Assembly: GCA_963969395.1 (NCBI GenBank)
Contig: OZ017797.1
Span: 27,590,001 to 27,654,000 of the forward strand
Source of the DNA: Pseudoscleropodium purum
Lineage: Eukaryota > Streptophyta > Bryopsida > Hypnales > Brachytheciaceae
Direction of reading: 5' to 3'
Length of the DNA stretch: 64,000 bases
The translations under genes were made by a program, and so were the position numbers. Shown here piece after piece: positions 1 through 13,219 of the stretch. The notes beneath the pieces were generated by a model, which worked only from the letters and a program-made list of their open reading frames with translations, was not told where the DNA came from and made no database searches. Numbering within the stretch: the first letter of the stretch is position 1; each line of letters starts with the position of its first letter.

Positions 1-442
1 AGGTATATACATATACTCCCTTTGTGGGAATATAATTTTTTTCCAATTAGGTGCCTATATCAAAAGTTATGTTGCTATGAACTTTGAAGGCATCTTTGGG
101 CAACATGTACAAAATTCTTCTTTTACTTCTAAAATTTGATAGGTATGTAACTTAAATATCATATAAGATGCAAATGTAAGAAAATCCCATGTGTAGCATA
201 AATATCTCACTCTAAGAAGAGTTATAGTATATTAGACAAGATCAATTTTTTTTTTGAACTTCAAATATTATAATCTTTCAATCCATCTAGTCAAAGTTTT
301 TGAAAAAAATTCTATACATTCTAGTGATAGTCTAGTACAAATTTGTACAATTGAGTTTTGAAAAAAAAACTTTTCTTTTCATTTTTTTCTCATTTTATTC
401 ATAATTTTTGCCCTAAATATGCTTTGGTCTTTTAGAAGTTAA
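1..442 (+). repeat. TTAA-ended AT-rich repeat, 3' part (cut by window edge)
   Basis: From base 1 to the TTAA at 439-442 the sequence is diverged but clearly collinear with 21470-21955. Shared stretches are a 'tattttt..ccaattaggtgcc' block, a 'ggtatgtaactta' block and an 'agtctagtacaaatttgta' block. The end reads CTTTTAGAAGTTAA, the inverse of the family's TTAACCCCTAAAG start. The 5' part lies outside the window. It belongs to the family described at 51867-52817. Confidence 0.5.
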
Positions 443-1514
443 CCATAGGTGTATAGTATACAATGACTATGATGTTTAACCTTTGGAGGACAATTGCACA
501 TTTAAGGTAGAACTTGTCAAAAAAATTGTTGCTTTCTAAAGTCCAATGCCAAAAAAAGGCATTTTTCTTTATTTAAAAAAAATCAACTACACAAAAGGCA
601 CTTGACTACAATGGCAATGTGTACAAAAAAATTCAAAAACTTTGACTACAGAGATTGAAAGATTATAGTGATTGAAGTGAAAAGATTTTTTTTCACCCTT
701 ATTCAACAAGGTGGACATACTTTGACTCACTTTGCACCAAATATTATTTTCTTTGAAAAATCCATACTATATCATATTAATTATCCACATGCCAAATTTT
801 AGAAGTAAAATAGCCAAAGTTGCCCAACCTAAGTGAAAAACTTTGGGCATCACAACTTTTTATTTAGACAAATAGTCCTCAATCTTTTTAAAATTCTTGC
901 AAAGGAGTTTTATGTTCACACTTTAAGTCAAAATTTCAAAAAAATCCATCAAAAACTGACTTCATAGTAACCTATCCAAGTTTCTAATTGTCCACTCAAC
1001 TTGTAAATGTCCTTTAGGGGTTAGTCAAGTTTCTACTCCACTTGATAACTACAACTATGAATTTGATCAAGTAGAGTAAAAACTAGACTAGGAAAGCTAG
1101 GTTTTGTTGATATTGATCCAAATAACAAAATATCATTTTGAAGCCAATGCACTTTTGATATCCAAGTCATGAAACAAAGTGCACTTTCTTCATTTAAAAT
1201 TTTTAAAACGTCTTCTTTCTATTTCCTATGTTTGGGAGCACTTTTAGCTAACTATATGCCCACTTGTCCGACACAAATTCAAATTAACTAGTGTTCTACA
1301 AGGACATAGAAGCACAAAGTCAACTACAAAGATATTGTACTTCTTTTGCATTTTTTTCATGATTTGCTACAAAAAAAATACTAAAAAAACACCCATTAAT
1401 GATTTCATCGCAATTCTTTCCCCCATAGATAGAATGACAACAAAGATATCCATCTCAATTTTGCCAATCATGTCACTAATACAAAGTTGATCTTCAGGGC
1501 ACCAAGTTACAATA
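443..1514. other. AT-rich intergenic DNA
   Basis: No coding signal is visible. The stretch is AT-rich with many poly-A and poly-T runs. A possible further repeat-family end (CCTTTAGGGGTTAG) lies near 1012-1024, but I found no matching partner. Confidence 0.5.
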
Positions 1515-1515
1515 C

Positions 1516-1581
1516 ACCTGAGTTTCGTGCCCAAGTGGCCCATGTGATACCCACATGGGCCGTGGGCACCTAACTCAAGTA
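1516..1581. repeat. Near-perfect long hairpin (fold-back)
   Basis: The left arm 1516-1546 and right arm 1552-1581 are inverted copies around a 5-base loop (ATACC). The paired blocks are GGCCCATGTG with CACATGGGCC, GTGCCCA with TGGGCAC, and CTGAGTTT with AACTCAAG. Weaker pairing continues about 15 bases further out. It is GC-rich in an AT-rich setting. It could be a small fold-back transposon or, less likely, a small-RNA precursor; nothing decides between them. Confidence 0.7.
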
Positions 1582-2423
1582 CTACTATAAGACTGGTACT
1601 CCAGTATCGTCTTTTAGGGGGGGCAACTTAGCATATCCTTCACCAATTTCACTGCGTAAATCAATCGTCTCACTTTCAACAACCACCACTTTCTAGCCCT
1701 TTGTAGCGGTATGCCAAGGTTTAACAAACAGCACCTTCTCTTCTTTGCGACAAAAATATCAAACCTCCTCTTCAAGATACACAGCAAAGGGTTGACAAAA
1801 TATCATAACAGCAGGGCCATGATCCCTTCTCGCCCCCCCCACCCCCGCCGTCCGTTGTGGGCACGCCAGAAACTTGAGGGTCCTGAAAGCAGGTATCATT
1901 GGTTGTGGGCGTACCCCTCCCTCTTGCCTTGCCTTTCCGTCGTCCGCGCCCATCAATATTGGCACAGCAATTGATCTTGTGTTTGCTAAAGGAGCATCCA
2001 GTAGGGACCATGTGATATGAGCCCCATTGAGGAGCAGTGAGTGGCAAAATTTATGTCTTCAGGATATCTTCTTTTTGAATTTTAAAAAATAAAATTTTAA
2101 TACGGATGAGGGGACTTGTGGCCAGTGGAGACAATGGGTTTTCTTTTCTTTCTTTCAAACCAATGGATTTTCTCCCATTTTTTTCATACGAAAAAAGGAG
2201 GAAAAGAAAGGGGGGAGACAATGAGTACAGTAGTGATTGCAAATTGGCAGTAGTACTACTAATAAGTGGGGCTAGAAGAGCAACTAGCACAGCTTCATGA
2301 GTGGGGGCTAACAAAATAGGAGGTCACCATGCCCCAGCGCTTCAATTTCCCATGATGAGCTTGGACCATGCACCAGTATCTACTATTGGGTTCATGACCT
2401 CCTGTTTCTAAGGCTCTTGGTTT
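1582..2423. other. Intergenic DNA, no supported gene
   Basis: The GC content is slightly higher than its surroundings, with a C-rich tract near 1831-1850. The short open frames on both strands overlap each other and carry no recognisable domain. I see no gene. Confidence 0.4.
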
Positions 2424-2427
2424 TGTT

Positions 2428-2812
2428 TTGAAAAAACTGAGATAAGGACACCTAATTTTGACCCCTTTCTGAAACCAACCCTTATGGATTCTTGCCTAAA
2501 ATGTATGCCCACTATTCATGTGGAGAGTCAAGGGTTGGATTTAGAAACTGACCTATTTTGAAAACCAAGGTGTGGACACCTTTTTGAAACCAAACCTTAA
2601 AGATTCTCACCTAAAATGTACTCCTACTATTCATGCCAAGAGTCTAGGGTCGATTTTAGAAACTAACTTATTTTGAAAACCAAGGTGAGGACACCTAATT
2701 TCAACCCCTTCCTGAAACCAACCCCTATAGATTCTTGCGTAAACTATGTACTTCCACTCTTTGTGCCAAGTGTCTAGGGTTGGTTTTAGACTAACTAATC
2801 CATTTTCAAAAC
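2428..2812. repeat. Three-copy tandem repeat, unit about 115-135 bp
   Basis: Three diverged units start near 2430, 2560 and 2675. Each has the order GAAAACCAAGGTGNGGACACC, then CTGAAACCAACCC, then GATTCTTGC.TAAA, then a 'ctattcatg..aagagtctagggt' block. The middle unit is shorter. No protein is encoded consistently across the units. Confidence 0.75.
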
Positions 2813-2830
2813 TATGAATATTCATAGTTT
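2809..2830. repeat. Perfect 22-bp palindrome
   Basis: The 22 bases are identical to their reverse complement; the left half is AAACTATGAAT. The palindrome abuts the end of the tandem repeat at 2428-2812. A role is unknown. Confidence 0.6.
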
Positions 2831-5800
2831 ATTTTGAAGGTGTTCAAAAAATGCATTCAAAGAGTATCTAGAATCACCTTTTGACCAACAATAAGAACCT
2901 GTAGCCTTGCAAAAAAGTTTAAAATAATAAAGAGAACCATATTGACTTGCTTATTCAATCCAAATTTAGATGTAGTTACTTTAATGGAAATACATGGCAC
3001 ACATTTAAGAAACAATAGCCAAGCCAATGCAACCCAAGAGGCAACAAAACAAAAAATGGAAGGAGGTAGTTTAGACCCTTTAAGGTAACAATCAACCTAA
3101 AATCATCCCACTCAAGGTTTTGAGCATAGTTCCTTTTATAAATTATTAATGTTTTGCTTGAGTCTTGTAGGCAATTCCAAAAGGATTTCTTGAGTTTTTT
3201 AGAAAATATTTTTTGGACATTGTGTGAATAAACTATAAATTTTCAAAATGTTGCAAAATAGGTGTGCTTAAAATCAATCATAAAATCTCATGAATGGACG
3301 CAATACATTTTAGTCAAGATTCTAGATGGGAAATATTTTGTGATCAAGTCACAATTGGATGCATTTAACTTAAGTCAACATGGATAGAAGAAGGCCTTGA
3401 AAAAACTAAATTACCTTATCTTCAATCTTAGACTCTAAGGTAGGAGATCCTGCTAGATCTTGTTTTAGGGCTAAGGCATTTCTAAGTTTTCTTCACATAC
3501 ATTATTTGATCACTTTATGAATAAATCATGAATTTTTGAAATGTTGAAAATCGTTGCATCCTAAATTGGCCCTAAACTCTTATAAATAGAAGATATACAT
3601 TTTAGTCAATAATGGATTTGATTTGATTTTAGAAATAGAACTCAATTGAGTGTGGGTATCTTACATATGTTTACATGACCGAATTTGTAGACCCTTTGAA
3701 CTATCCTCCCTAAAACACCAACTAACCTATTTCACAAAATGGATTGACCAAGGTGTTCTAAAATTTAATAAATTTAAAAATTCAATGAAGTGGCAAAGAA
3801 GTGAGCTACATTCATATATGGATATAGATATGGGGTGTATTTGTATGGATTCATGTGTTTACAAGGATGTGAATTATTGCATAACTTTTGATAACAACCT
3901 CAATTATTTGTATTTCGATTCCTGAATTTTGAAACAAACAAACAAACAAGCAATCTAGACTAAGGTGCATGCCTTCAATTTCATCGATTGAGGTTTTGAT
4001 ACTTAGAGGGACTATCCACTAGAAAATGCAAAATATAAACATTCTTGAATTTTTGAATAAACCAATGTCTTCTTATTTCATATAGGTTGTCCCTTGCTTT
4101 ATAAGCCAAGGCCTATGTAAAATTAACCTTTTTCATATGTTGGAAGGAAATAAAGGAGCTTTTGAAGGAGTGAGGTTGGTCAATATGAGCCCCATCCCTA
4201 CACTTTTCCAGAGCTCCCTTTCATGACCTATTAGTACAATCATAAGAAATAATTGGTTAAATTATTCATGTATGGGCATTGGAGAGAGAAACTCCAAGTT
4301 TTATATAAGGTTGGTGAACATGAAGATTTTGTTCATTTTAGGTCCCACAATTGACTTTGATTGAATGATACGTGGGCATTTATATTGGTATGGTATACTA
4401 GTTTTAATACTACAAATGCACTACTTTTCATTGTTTCTAAAGATATTTAAATCTTCACTTCATTGTCTATTAAAATAGAACTTGCTATTTTGCAAAAGAA
4501 ATATTTACTTAGATGGATCTTGATATCATTTATTGAAAAAAAATTAAAAGATTGTATAAAAAATACCTTGAATACTTAACCTTTAAATTTTTTGGCTAGT
4601 TTGAAGGTATTTTGGACCTTCAAAATGGCCAAAGGATGATGAGTCATTTTAGGCAAAATTAACCATAGGATTTTGTAGAAAATCAAGTCCTTATCATCTC
4701 TACAAAGTTTGGTTTCAATCTAAGTCGTTGATGGGAAGATTATAAAATAAAAATTAAAAGATACTAGCTACAAGAAATTCAATGTTTTTGAGTAGTCAAA
4801 ATTGCGCTTTGACAAACTCTTTTAGACACATAACATTTAAAAAAGTTGGCATCTTGACACATTCTAAAGGTAACCAAGTTCCACATGCATGGAAACATCT
4901 CTTGTATTTTTAGGACCAAAAATGAGTGAAAAATGGTCTTGCAACAATGACCACTTTATTGTCAAATTTTAAAAATTATGAAAGAAAAAGATGATTTGTC
5001 ACAAATCTCGGAGCCAAAATTCAATATCAAATACAATAGAATGAAGGAATAAAAGAAAAAACACATTAGGATAATTTTTTTGTAAAAGGCTCAAATCCAA
5101 GTGCAAAATGTATATTCCAGTGGTTGTTTATACCAACAACCTGTTAGAGTTAAAAAAAGGAGTGAACAATGATCTCTAGATCTAATCTACTAATTTGGTA
5201 GCTCATTGAAAAGGAGTATGAACGATCTACACTAAGAACCCGTTAGAATTCCAAAGGTTATTATTGTCCAAACACCTCTCTCCCATCTCAAAGGTTGGAG
5301 CTAGCTTTGCTAATACTAGGTAGTACAATTTCGACTTTGCTAGCCCATGAATACATCCCTCTATCTCATTGGCCAAAGTTTCATTAAGCTATGACTCTTT
5401 GCTATAGCCCCCAGACCATCTATGCTTTATAATTTTTGTAAATTCAATAGTGAATCTTCTTCTAAATACTTCTACTTTTTGTAAAACACTACTAGATAGC
5501 TAATTTAATTCTCTTGAGAATGAGCCCAAGTTCAAGTGATTCTCTACATTCCTAAATTTAGAAAATAAATATTCTAAAAATGGATCAACACATTTTGGGT
5601 TGTTGAAAAACTTAAGGGTTAAAATGAGACATTTAGTAGAAGACCAATGCACAATCACATTGCGTCAACTCACATCAAACTTTATATTATTTTAATTATA
5701 AACAAAAATTTGAGTTCTAAATTTTTTTTTTAATAGACACATATTTCAAGGTGAAATCATCAAGGATTTTGATTTTGATGTAATTAATTTTTTTATTCGT

Positions 5801-6447
5801 ATTTTTTTAAATGAAATTCATTATTTCTCTCTATTTTTTAATTTTTGAATGTAGCTTTGAGTAAAATCTTTATTTGGGATTTCTAATGAAAATCCAAGTA
5901 TATAATTAGAATTGGGACTTTTTTTACCTTCAAAGTATTGTCATAGTAGGATCAAAGTATTGGTATTGTGAAATGAAAAGATTGAAATTTTTTATATCTT
6001 CAATATAATTTTTTTTAGAAAGTAAAAATTTCAATACACTTTTTATATTTTCATATAAATTTTAAGTTATTTCACTAAATATTGCAATAATTGAATGTTG
6101 TTTAAATTTAGTCCTTTAATTTAATTGATCTAAAATATAAAATTTTACCAATGAAGAATTGTGCTCATTGTGTATAAGATGGCAAGGGTGTACAAAGAGC
6201 TTGTTTAAGAAATAGTGGATTGTAGCTTGCAACCAATCATTTGTTCATTCATTTGATCTAAGTAAAAACAAGCACTCTCTCTATATCATGATTCTTTAAA
6301 ACAATTAACTTTTTTAGAAGTCTCAAAAAATGAATACTAATAATTTTAAAATCTCAATATTGTTTCGTAAAAGATCCATTTATATTTACATGCTTGCCAC
6401 CAAATCTTGAACTACTATTTTTTGTAAGACCAATCATAGTAAGGATA
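2831..6447. other. AT-rich intergenic DNA
   Basis: No gene, RNA gene or clean repeat boundary is visible. The longest open frame (3650-3925 +, 91 codons) has no recognisable domain and the base composition of its surroundings. This is probably decayed repeat sequence. Confidence 0.4.
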
Positions 6448-8584
6448 CTTCCTCTATTTCTAAAAAAAATATGGGTTTCAAAGAAAGTATTGACTTAAGG
6501 CAGAAAGTGGAAATTGTACAGTTGTAACACACTTAAGAGGAAGTTAATGCACTAATGTGACACAGGATGCACTTTCCTTGAAGTCAACACACTTTTTAAA
6601 GAGGGAAGACCGTTATACAAAGAGTGTAAAGAGTATTTTTAATTCTTCATCGCATAATGCCTCCTTTGTCACGAAAAGTCTTGTGCATAGCTATTGCAAT
6701 CCATTTTTGTGTTTTTTCATGGCTCTAGAATCACTTCATAATGGCAATTCACATTGTGAGCATATTGTCAAAGCACTACAACTTGTCTTGGCCAACAATG
6801 CTTGCATTTGTGAAAAGTCAATTTCTTTGCAACCCATTCTAATGAACATGGTGATCAACAACTGCAAGAAGGCAAACTTGAGGAACAAGCAACGCTATTG
6901 AGTTCCTTTTAACTAGGTAGAAGAAGCCAGGCAAGAGCGGTGTACCCAAATAGTGTGCCTTGAAGGCATCTACTAAAAAGTTTGGAACCATAGTTGAAGC
7001 GATCATGGTGATTTGAAAATGAGTGTTGTAGTCTTGGGTGGAGGACAACATTGTTGCAAATGTGTCATCGTACAAGTGTGGGTGAGTCGGTTGCAAGAAG
7101 CTTAGTCTAGATAGCAACAATGTGAAAGTGATTCCCCTAAATTTATAGCAAAACATGCGATCATTAGCAATCCAGCTTGGTGTTTCTACTACCACTATCC
7201 ACCGCCACACTAGAGAGGGTGATTTGAAGGCACACACAAATGATATCAAGCCTTACTTGATTGATGCAAACAAGGTGGACTGCTCAAAGTTTTGCCTTGG
7301 TATGCTAAATCCAAGAACACCCGGAAAATTCCACAACATGATAGACCGTCTTCACTTAGACGAGAAGTGGTTCTACATCACAAAAACAAACAGTAGGTAT
7401 TACTTGGCTCTTAGCAAAGAGCCACCACATCACACCTACAAAAGTAAGCGGTTCATTACAAAAGTGATGTTCATGGTTGTGGTGGAGATGCCACAATTTG
7501 ACTCATATAGATCTTGCCTATTCTATGGCAAGATTGGAAATTTTCCTTTCATTTGCAAAGAGCCTACAAAGCATGGCAACAAGAATTGTTTGGCTAGTAC
7601 GTTGGAGACAAAGCCCATCCAGTCAATCTTTAAGGATGAAATGTGTAAGATGTTCATTGAGAACATCTTATATACAATCAAAGCAAAATGGCCACGAAAT
7701 TGGTGTGGCAAAAACAACAACAAAATCTTCATTGAATAAGATAATGCCAAGTCACACCTCCTTGGTGATGACCCCGATTTGATGGACCATTTAGTAAAGG
7801 ATAGATTCAAAATGCAATTGGTGTGTCCACCAACAAATAGTCCCGACATGAATCTCCTAGATTTGGGATTTTTCAGGGCAATTCAAACTCTCCAACATTA
7901 GGTAGAGAAAAAGACAATTGACAACCTCATTGCCATGACAGAGCAAGCCTTTTGGTCAATAGAAAGTCACGAGTTGAACTCAATTTTCTTGTTGTGGCAA
8001 CAATGCATAGTTGAAACAATGTAGGTTAGCGGTTGCAACTACTACAAGTTGCCACATATAAGTAAGGCACCACTTCAAAGAAAAGGGCAACTTTATGAGG
8101 TATTTGAATGTCCTCAAGATATTATAGATAGTGCTCAATAGGCAATTTTGACTCATTTACTTACATTTTCAAGAATGTGAAAAATTTTGGCTCGACAATT
8201 TTCCTGTCAATTACAAGCTTCCACACTTGAGAGTCATTTACTTCTTTCAAATTTCTACCACTTCACTACACCTTGTAAGTTCTTTGTTTTCCAAGATGTA
8301 CAATCTTTCTTTAGCAACAAATTTTGTAATTTTGAGGGTGGGTTTGAATATTCAGTTGCTTGTACATTCTTTGCATTGCATACGTTTTTGTGATGGTGAA
8401 TCGTCTCTCTTGGTGCATTCAGTTGTGTTCACTCTTATTTGTAGAGTCGTCCATATTAGCAAATCACAATCATGCCTTAATCATCAACATCCTTTATTGT
8501 GTAGTTAAATTGTAGGAAGGAATAAATCTAGGGTTTTTTTAAATAGAAAAAAAAAATCTCTATTTTATTATGAAACAAAGGGAG
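6448..8584 (+). mobile_element. Plant mariner-like element (DD39D), full length but decayed
   Basis: The element is bounded by TA dinucleotides at 6446-6447 and 8585-8586, the target duplication expected for Tc1/mariner elements. The left end starts CTTCCTCTATTTC and the inverted right end starts CTCCCTTTGTTTC. About 17 of the first 23 bases match, and both resemble the CTCCCTCCGTTTC-type ends of plant mariner-like elements and Stowaway MITEs. It encloses a decayed transposase of the matching family. It is 2137 bp long. The decayed reading frame means it cannot be autonomous now. Confidence 0.85.
6908..8141 (+). pseudogene. Mariner-like transposase pseudogene (DD39D)
   Basis: In the functional family this enzyme binds the terminal inverted repeats and cuts and pastes the element. 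One + frame, with interruptions, shows an N-terminal helix-turn-helix stretch, then a second one (RSLAIQLGVSTTTIHRH), then the catalytic core. The core has a first Asp in HLDEKWFY (7359-7361), a second in DNAKSH (7740-7742) and a third in NLLDLGFF (7860-7862). There are 39 residues between the second and third, the plant DD39D spacing; NSPD lies just before the third. In-frame stops fall at 7146, 7737, 7899, 8022 and 8139; at least the first three sit where Gln is expected, as CAA/CAG changed to TAA/TAG. The reading frame shifts between about 6895 and 6920, and the extreme N-terminus may continue upstream in the frame open from 6557. The gene is clearly dead. Confidence 0.85.
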
Positions 8585-8742
8585 TAGTTGAGTTTAATTT
8601 TAAAAAACCCGCAAAGATGAGACTTATATGTTAATAGGCTCTTATACAATATTATGGTTGCCACCATATTGAGGTATTTGAGAATGGTGGAGTATGAGTC
8701 TAGAATAGGAAGCAAAGAATAAGGAACAATGTTATTTAGAAA

Positions 8743-9093
8743 CACTAGTACAAAATCACCACTTTTTTATGTTAGATTTGATAAAACTTTGTTTGTTTGG
8801 AATTTTTGGGGCTTTTTTCTTGTTGATTTTGTTAAAACTTGATAATATTTGTAAAACCTCTTTTGTTTAATAGTTTTTTTTAACAAGTTCTAATATAAAT
8901 TTGTTGAGATAGAAAACAAGAAATCTTATAGGAGTTTTTTTGATAATTTTCTATTAATACTTGTTAAACCAAATAGGTTTTAACAAGTATTAACAAATTT
9001 TAATAAAATCAAACAAACAAAAGGCAAATAAAATATCCAAGGAAAAAAAATCCCACCAAATTTATTGATAGGAGTCGTAGTTTTGTACTAGTG
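8743..9093. mobile_element. CACTA-type MITE
   Basis: The 351-bp element starts CACTAGTACAAAA and ends with the exact inverse, TTTTGTACTAGTG. It is flanked by AAA on both sides (8740-8742 and 9094-9096), fitting the 3-bp target duplication of CACTA elements. Inside, the two halves are loosely inverted (TTTGTTTGTTTGG and its inverse, and repeated TTGTTAAAAC), so the element can fold back. It has no coding capacity. It lies 159 bp beyond the mariner element's right end. Confidence 0.75.
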
Positions 9094-10059
9094 AAATTTG
9101 AGATTAGTAAATCCTATAATAGTATATGAAGATGCTTGTTACCATGCTCATCAATAAGACTATGGATTGAAAAAATTTTAAGTTTTCAACGTGAAAGATA
9201 AAGTTATATTAAGTACATATTTTTGTAATGATCAACACTTGAAATTGTAGCAATGAAACCAAATCAAGTAGTTAAGAGCTTTGAAGCCTAAATCAATAAC
9301 CTTGATAGTATCATTAAATGTCCTTAAAGATAAAAAAAACAAAAATTGTCAATTATGGTAGCTTGTAAGGTTTACAACCTTGAGGTCAAGGGTTTAAGGG
9401 ACTAACAAAGTCCCATCATTGTGGACAAGGATATTTCAAAACCAAGATACATTATTTAGGATGTATGCTTTTAGAATATTTCATGGAGGTATAACAATGA
9501 AAATATTCTGAACATTAGAGATTGGCAAATTGTGAAGAATAGTAAGGATCATAACATTGATGTTGCAACACTTGTTGATGTCAAACTTTCAAAGACCAAT
9601 CTTTTAAACATTGTGAAATGTTTTAAAAGAAATATATGATTCCTCTAAAAGCTTCAGCCCTAATTTATCTTACACTAAAAACATCAATTGAGTTAGTAGA
9701 TCATTGAGAAAAAATTCAAATAAGCACTTCAATACAATATGTAGTGGAGATGCATGAGACCAAGACAATCTAGATCTGCATTCAACCAATGAAACAAATC
9801 AAAAACTTCAAAAACAAGTATTTTGCCTAAGAATATTTGTTGGTTAAACTCACCAATGGGAAAACATGATTGATGCTTTGAGTACTGATCAATAAACAAA
9901 AAAGATTAGTTGAAATAAATTCATCCATTGGGTTTGAATATCCTCAACCAACTTTAGCTTCAATAACACTTCATGAATTATTTTTGGTGTGTCTTTAAAC
10001 ATATTTTTGAGAATCCTTTTCCTTGTTTTTTTGTTTTCTCAATACCTTTTGCCCTCTTT
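9094..10059. other. AT-rich intergenic DNA
   Basis: No open frame of note, RNA gene or clear repeat boundary is visible. Confidence 0.4.
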
Positions 10060-11280
10060 CGAAGCTAATTGATCCCCCTATTGGTGCCACAAAGGCTCTC
10101 TTTAAATTAAAGTTTCAAAATTTGTTAAAGGGTTGCTAGCATGTGAGTTTAGGATCTTGGGCCAAAAAGTCTAAGAGCCCAAGCTCCTATGTCATCGGCA
10201 CCTTCCATGGTTATAGAATATCTATATAATAGGTACCTATGTTATAAGCACCTTTTATGGTTGTAGCATTGTAAGAACCTCATGTTTTATATGATGCATT
10301 TTATATGACATCCACAGTAATCCAACCATTTTTATGTCAACAATAACGTCCAACTTAACATTTTATTCATCTCTTATAGGCACAAATTTAGACAAGAAAA
10401 TGAATAAGGACCAATTATTCTACACAATTTACACTCATTTTAGACCCATCACACCACTCTAGTGGTACCAACAAAGCTTCCATTGAATCAAAATATAAAC
10501 CTCAATCATATCAAAAGATAAGAAAATTGAACAAGAAATTGAACATAGATAAAGGGTTTTCTATAGTACAATGTCGTTCAAATCTCTCAAGTTTCATTGT
10601 TGGTACCGACAACGCTCTCACTAATTCAAATGTAGCCTTAAATCATGTTGGAAATTTCAAATTGGACAAGATTATAGATCAACTATTCATTATAGCTTTT
10701 GAATATTCAAAGATTTTTAAAATACCTTTTGGGTACTAACACCAAATTAATCAAAGAAAAAACACTACCTCCACCATATATCAAAAACAAGTAATTAGAC
10801 AAGAATTTGAATAAGGATCATGTATTTGACATAGTTTGTATTCACTTAGAGCCTTACATAACACCTTGTTGGTTCCAACAAGGCTTCTACATTAGAAAAA
10901 ATTTAGATCCAATAATGGGCTATTTGACTACATGTAAATGTGCATTTACGAAAGAAAATTCATTAAATTTTTATTTATTTATTTAGCCTACATGATTATA
11001 ATATATGCCATGCATGACTAGGGACTAAAATTTATTTTTTTATTTTTTTGTCAATTGTAAAAAGTCAATCGGCCCACTACTAGGTCTAATTTTTTTGTAA
11101 TGCCAGCTTAGAGATAAATCATTGCCTCCATTATGCATTGGAAATAGAAAATTTGACAAGAACATGAACATGGATTCACTATCCTTATAGTTAAGGCATA
11201 TCCAAGTCTTCTGAGGACACTTTATTGGTAACAATATGACTTGTGATGGAGAAAAATCACTACCTCTATTACACTTGTCT
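10060..11280. repeat. Diverged repeat array around a 'GTTGGTACCAACAA' motif
   Basis: A block of the form TTGGTNCCNACAANGCT recurs near 10080, 10465, 10600 and 10880. Around three of these there are related flanks: 'gacaagaa..tgaataaggacca' at about 10390 and 10800 with a similar stretch at 10530, and 'ttcaaatgtag / cattgaatcaaaat / cattagaaaaaa' after the motif. A further weak copy lies near 11100-11270. The units are unequal in length (about 130-350 bp) and strongly diverged, so the boundaries are approximate. Confidence 0.5.
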
Positions 11281-13219
11281 TTCTATACCATATTTGTTTT
11301 TGCCTTATACCTTTGTTTCTTCCCTTGGCAATTGTACTCTATATCCTCTAGTACAAATTTACAAAACATGAAGTTACCATTTGAAGCATAACTATCTTAT
11401 TTCAAAGTTCATAATGGATGTAGCTAGTGGTAAATTAAGTAGTTTCAAATTTGCTTCTCCATGGTTTCTCTACAAAGTTTACAATTCCATGGTTGTTTTT
11501 ATATGGATGGAGTTAGTATGTCAATCAAATTTTCATTAGCTTTGGTATCACTTCATAGAGGATTTTTTTACATATTAATGAAGAGTTTTTTTATTTAGTC
11601 ACCAATGAATTCATTCACCATTATTCAAAATCCAACTTCACTTCTAAAGCAACTACAAGAGAGGATTATTAAATCCTTGACGATTCAAGGTATACAAGTT
11701 TGGTGGTTCTTTCCTGCCTCTATCTCTATTAGAAAAAACTTTTGAGATTTTCCACTCCCACCTTTCTTACTTTAGGAGTGAATTTTTAGTGAAGAATTTA
11801 GGAAGTAACAACATTATGTTATGATTTCAAAAAAAATTTACACATGATTTATCTTTGGAATATCTTTTACGTGATGCTTTGCTTTCATTTTCCTCTAACA
11901 TTTTCTAAATGCGTCCTTCCGACGACTTCTTCTAAGTGCATTGATACTTCATCCTTTCCCATGAATTCTTCAAAACACAACTTTTTAAAGACTTCTTCTA
12001 AGTGCATACTTCTTTGTACTCTTGAGGATTATGGAAGGATACCATATATACACTTCAATATTCCTAAACTAAAATTCTTGGAACAACTAAAAAGGCCATA
12101 GCCACCTTCATGCCTAAGTCTATCTTGTTCTTCACATGATTTTGATTTTAGTGATTTGCTAATATTGAAGCTATCTTGTGAATGATACACTAAGTTTTCA
12201 TGTGTTTGAGTTGAGAAATAATTGAATTGTATCGAACAATTTAATGATCAATAAGTTTAACAAAACATTTTTCCACCACAATTATAGGTCAATGTGTAGC
12301 CATGGTCATAAATCTATTTCATATTAGAAATATAAAAATGACAAGAATTTATTCACTAATAATCATTTTAAGAAAAAATTCACATAATATGATCCTTTGG
12401 AGATTGATTATGAAAGATGTAGACAATTAGAATATGAGAGCCTAGAAAAATACAAGGTCTATTTTTGGTATACCCAAAGACAATACTTTGGATTTCATAA
12501 CTTATTCATAAGATTCTCAAGTAATGTATGCTTAAAGTGTGTTGGAAGTGTCTTTTAATTGTCAAAAAAATTCAATAAAACAATGTATTTATAATCCTAA
12601 TAAGAATGTTTGGTTTCTATTAGGAGAAATCATGGGTGCACTTAGCTCATGTTGCTACTTTGTAGATGTTCTCAGTGACATCTTTAATTTATTTAGAGCA
12701 AGTTTTCTAGAGTCAAAATTGCCCTTGCTTTCACTTCTATGTGAGTCGAGAGAAATTATATTTTAGGAGTAGCTTTGTTTGGTTGTCAAATCCAAAGCAA
12801 ACCAAAAATTTAGTCCAATATTAAAAATGCTTTTTTGAAATTCAAAAACTTATTTTCTCCACCTTTTCCTAAAGTTTGCAACCATTGCATATTTCTATGT
12901 CGAATTTCATAATTTTCATTTGTCTTGTGCACAAAGTTTGGTTGATCCTAAGTATAGAAAATTTCATTTTTATTACCACAATACAAATACAATAAATGTA
13001 CAAGATAGCATCCATTCCTAAGATTGCATCCCTACACCAATCTTGAAAGTATGTTTGTATAGGTAGTTTGAAATGTACAGCTTGCATATATGCATAAAAA
13101 AAAACATGGTTTGGAGTTCATCTTATGTATTTGAACTTCAAAATTTTGTAGTATATTCAAAGAGATTTAGAAAATGACCACACTTTTCTTTTAATTTATG
13201 ATTTCTATTTTCTAGTATG
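11281..13219. other. AT-rich intergenic DNA
   Basis: No supported gene. A short internal duplication, CTTCTTCTAAGTGCAT, occurs near 11930 and 11990. The 85- and 75-codon open frames here have no recognisable features. Confidence 0.4.

Noticed and set aside
6557..6901. A separate 114-codon gene
   Set aside because: It lies inside the mariner element just before the recognisable transposase and at most is its N-terminus before a frameshift.
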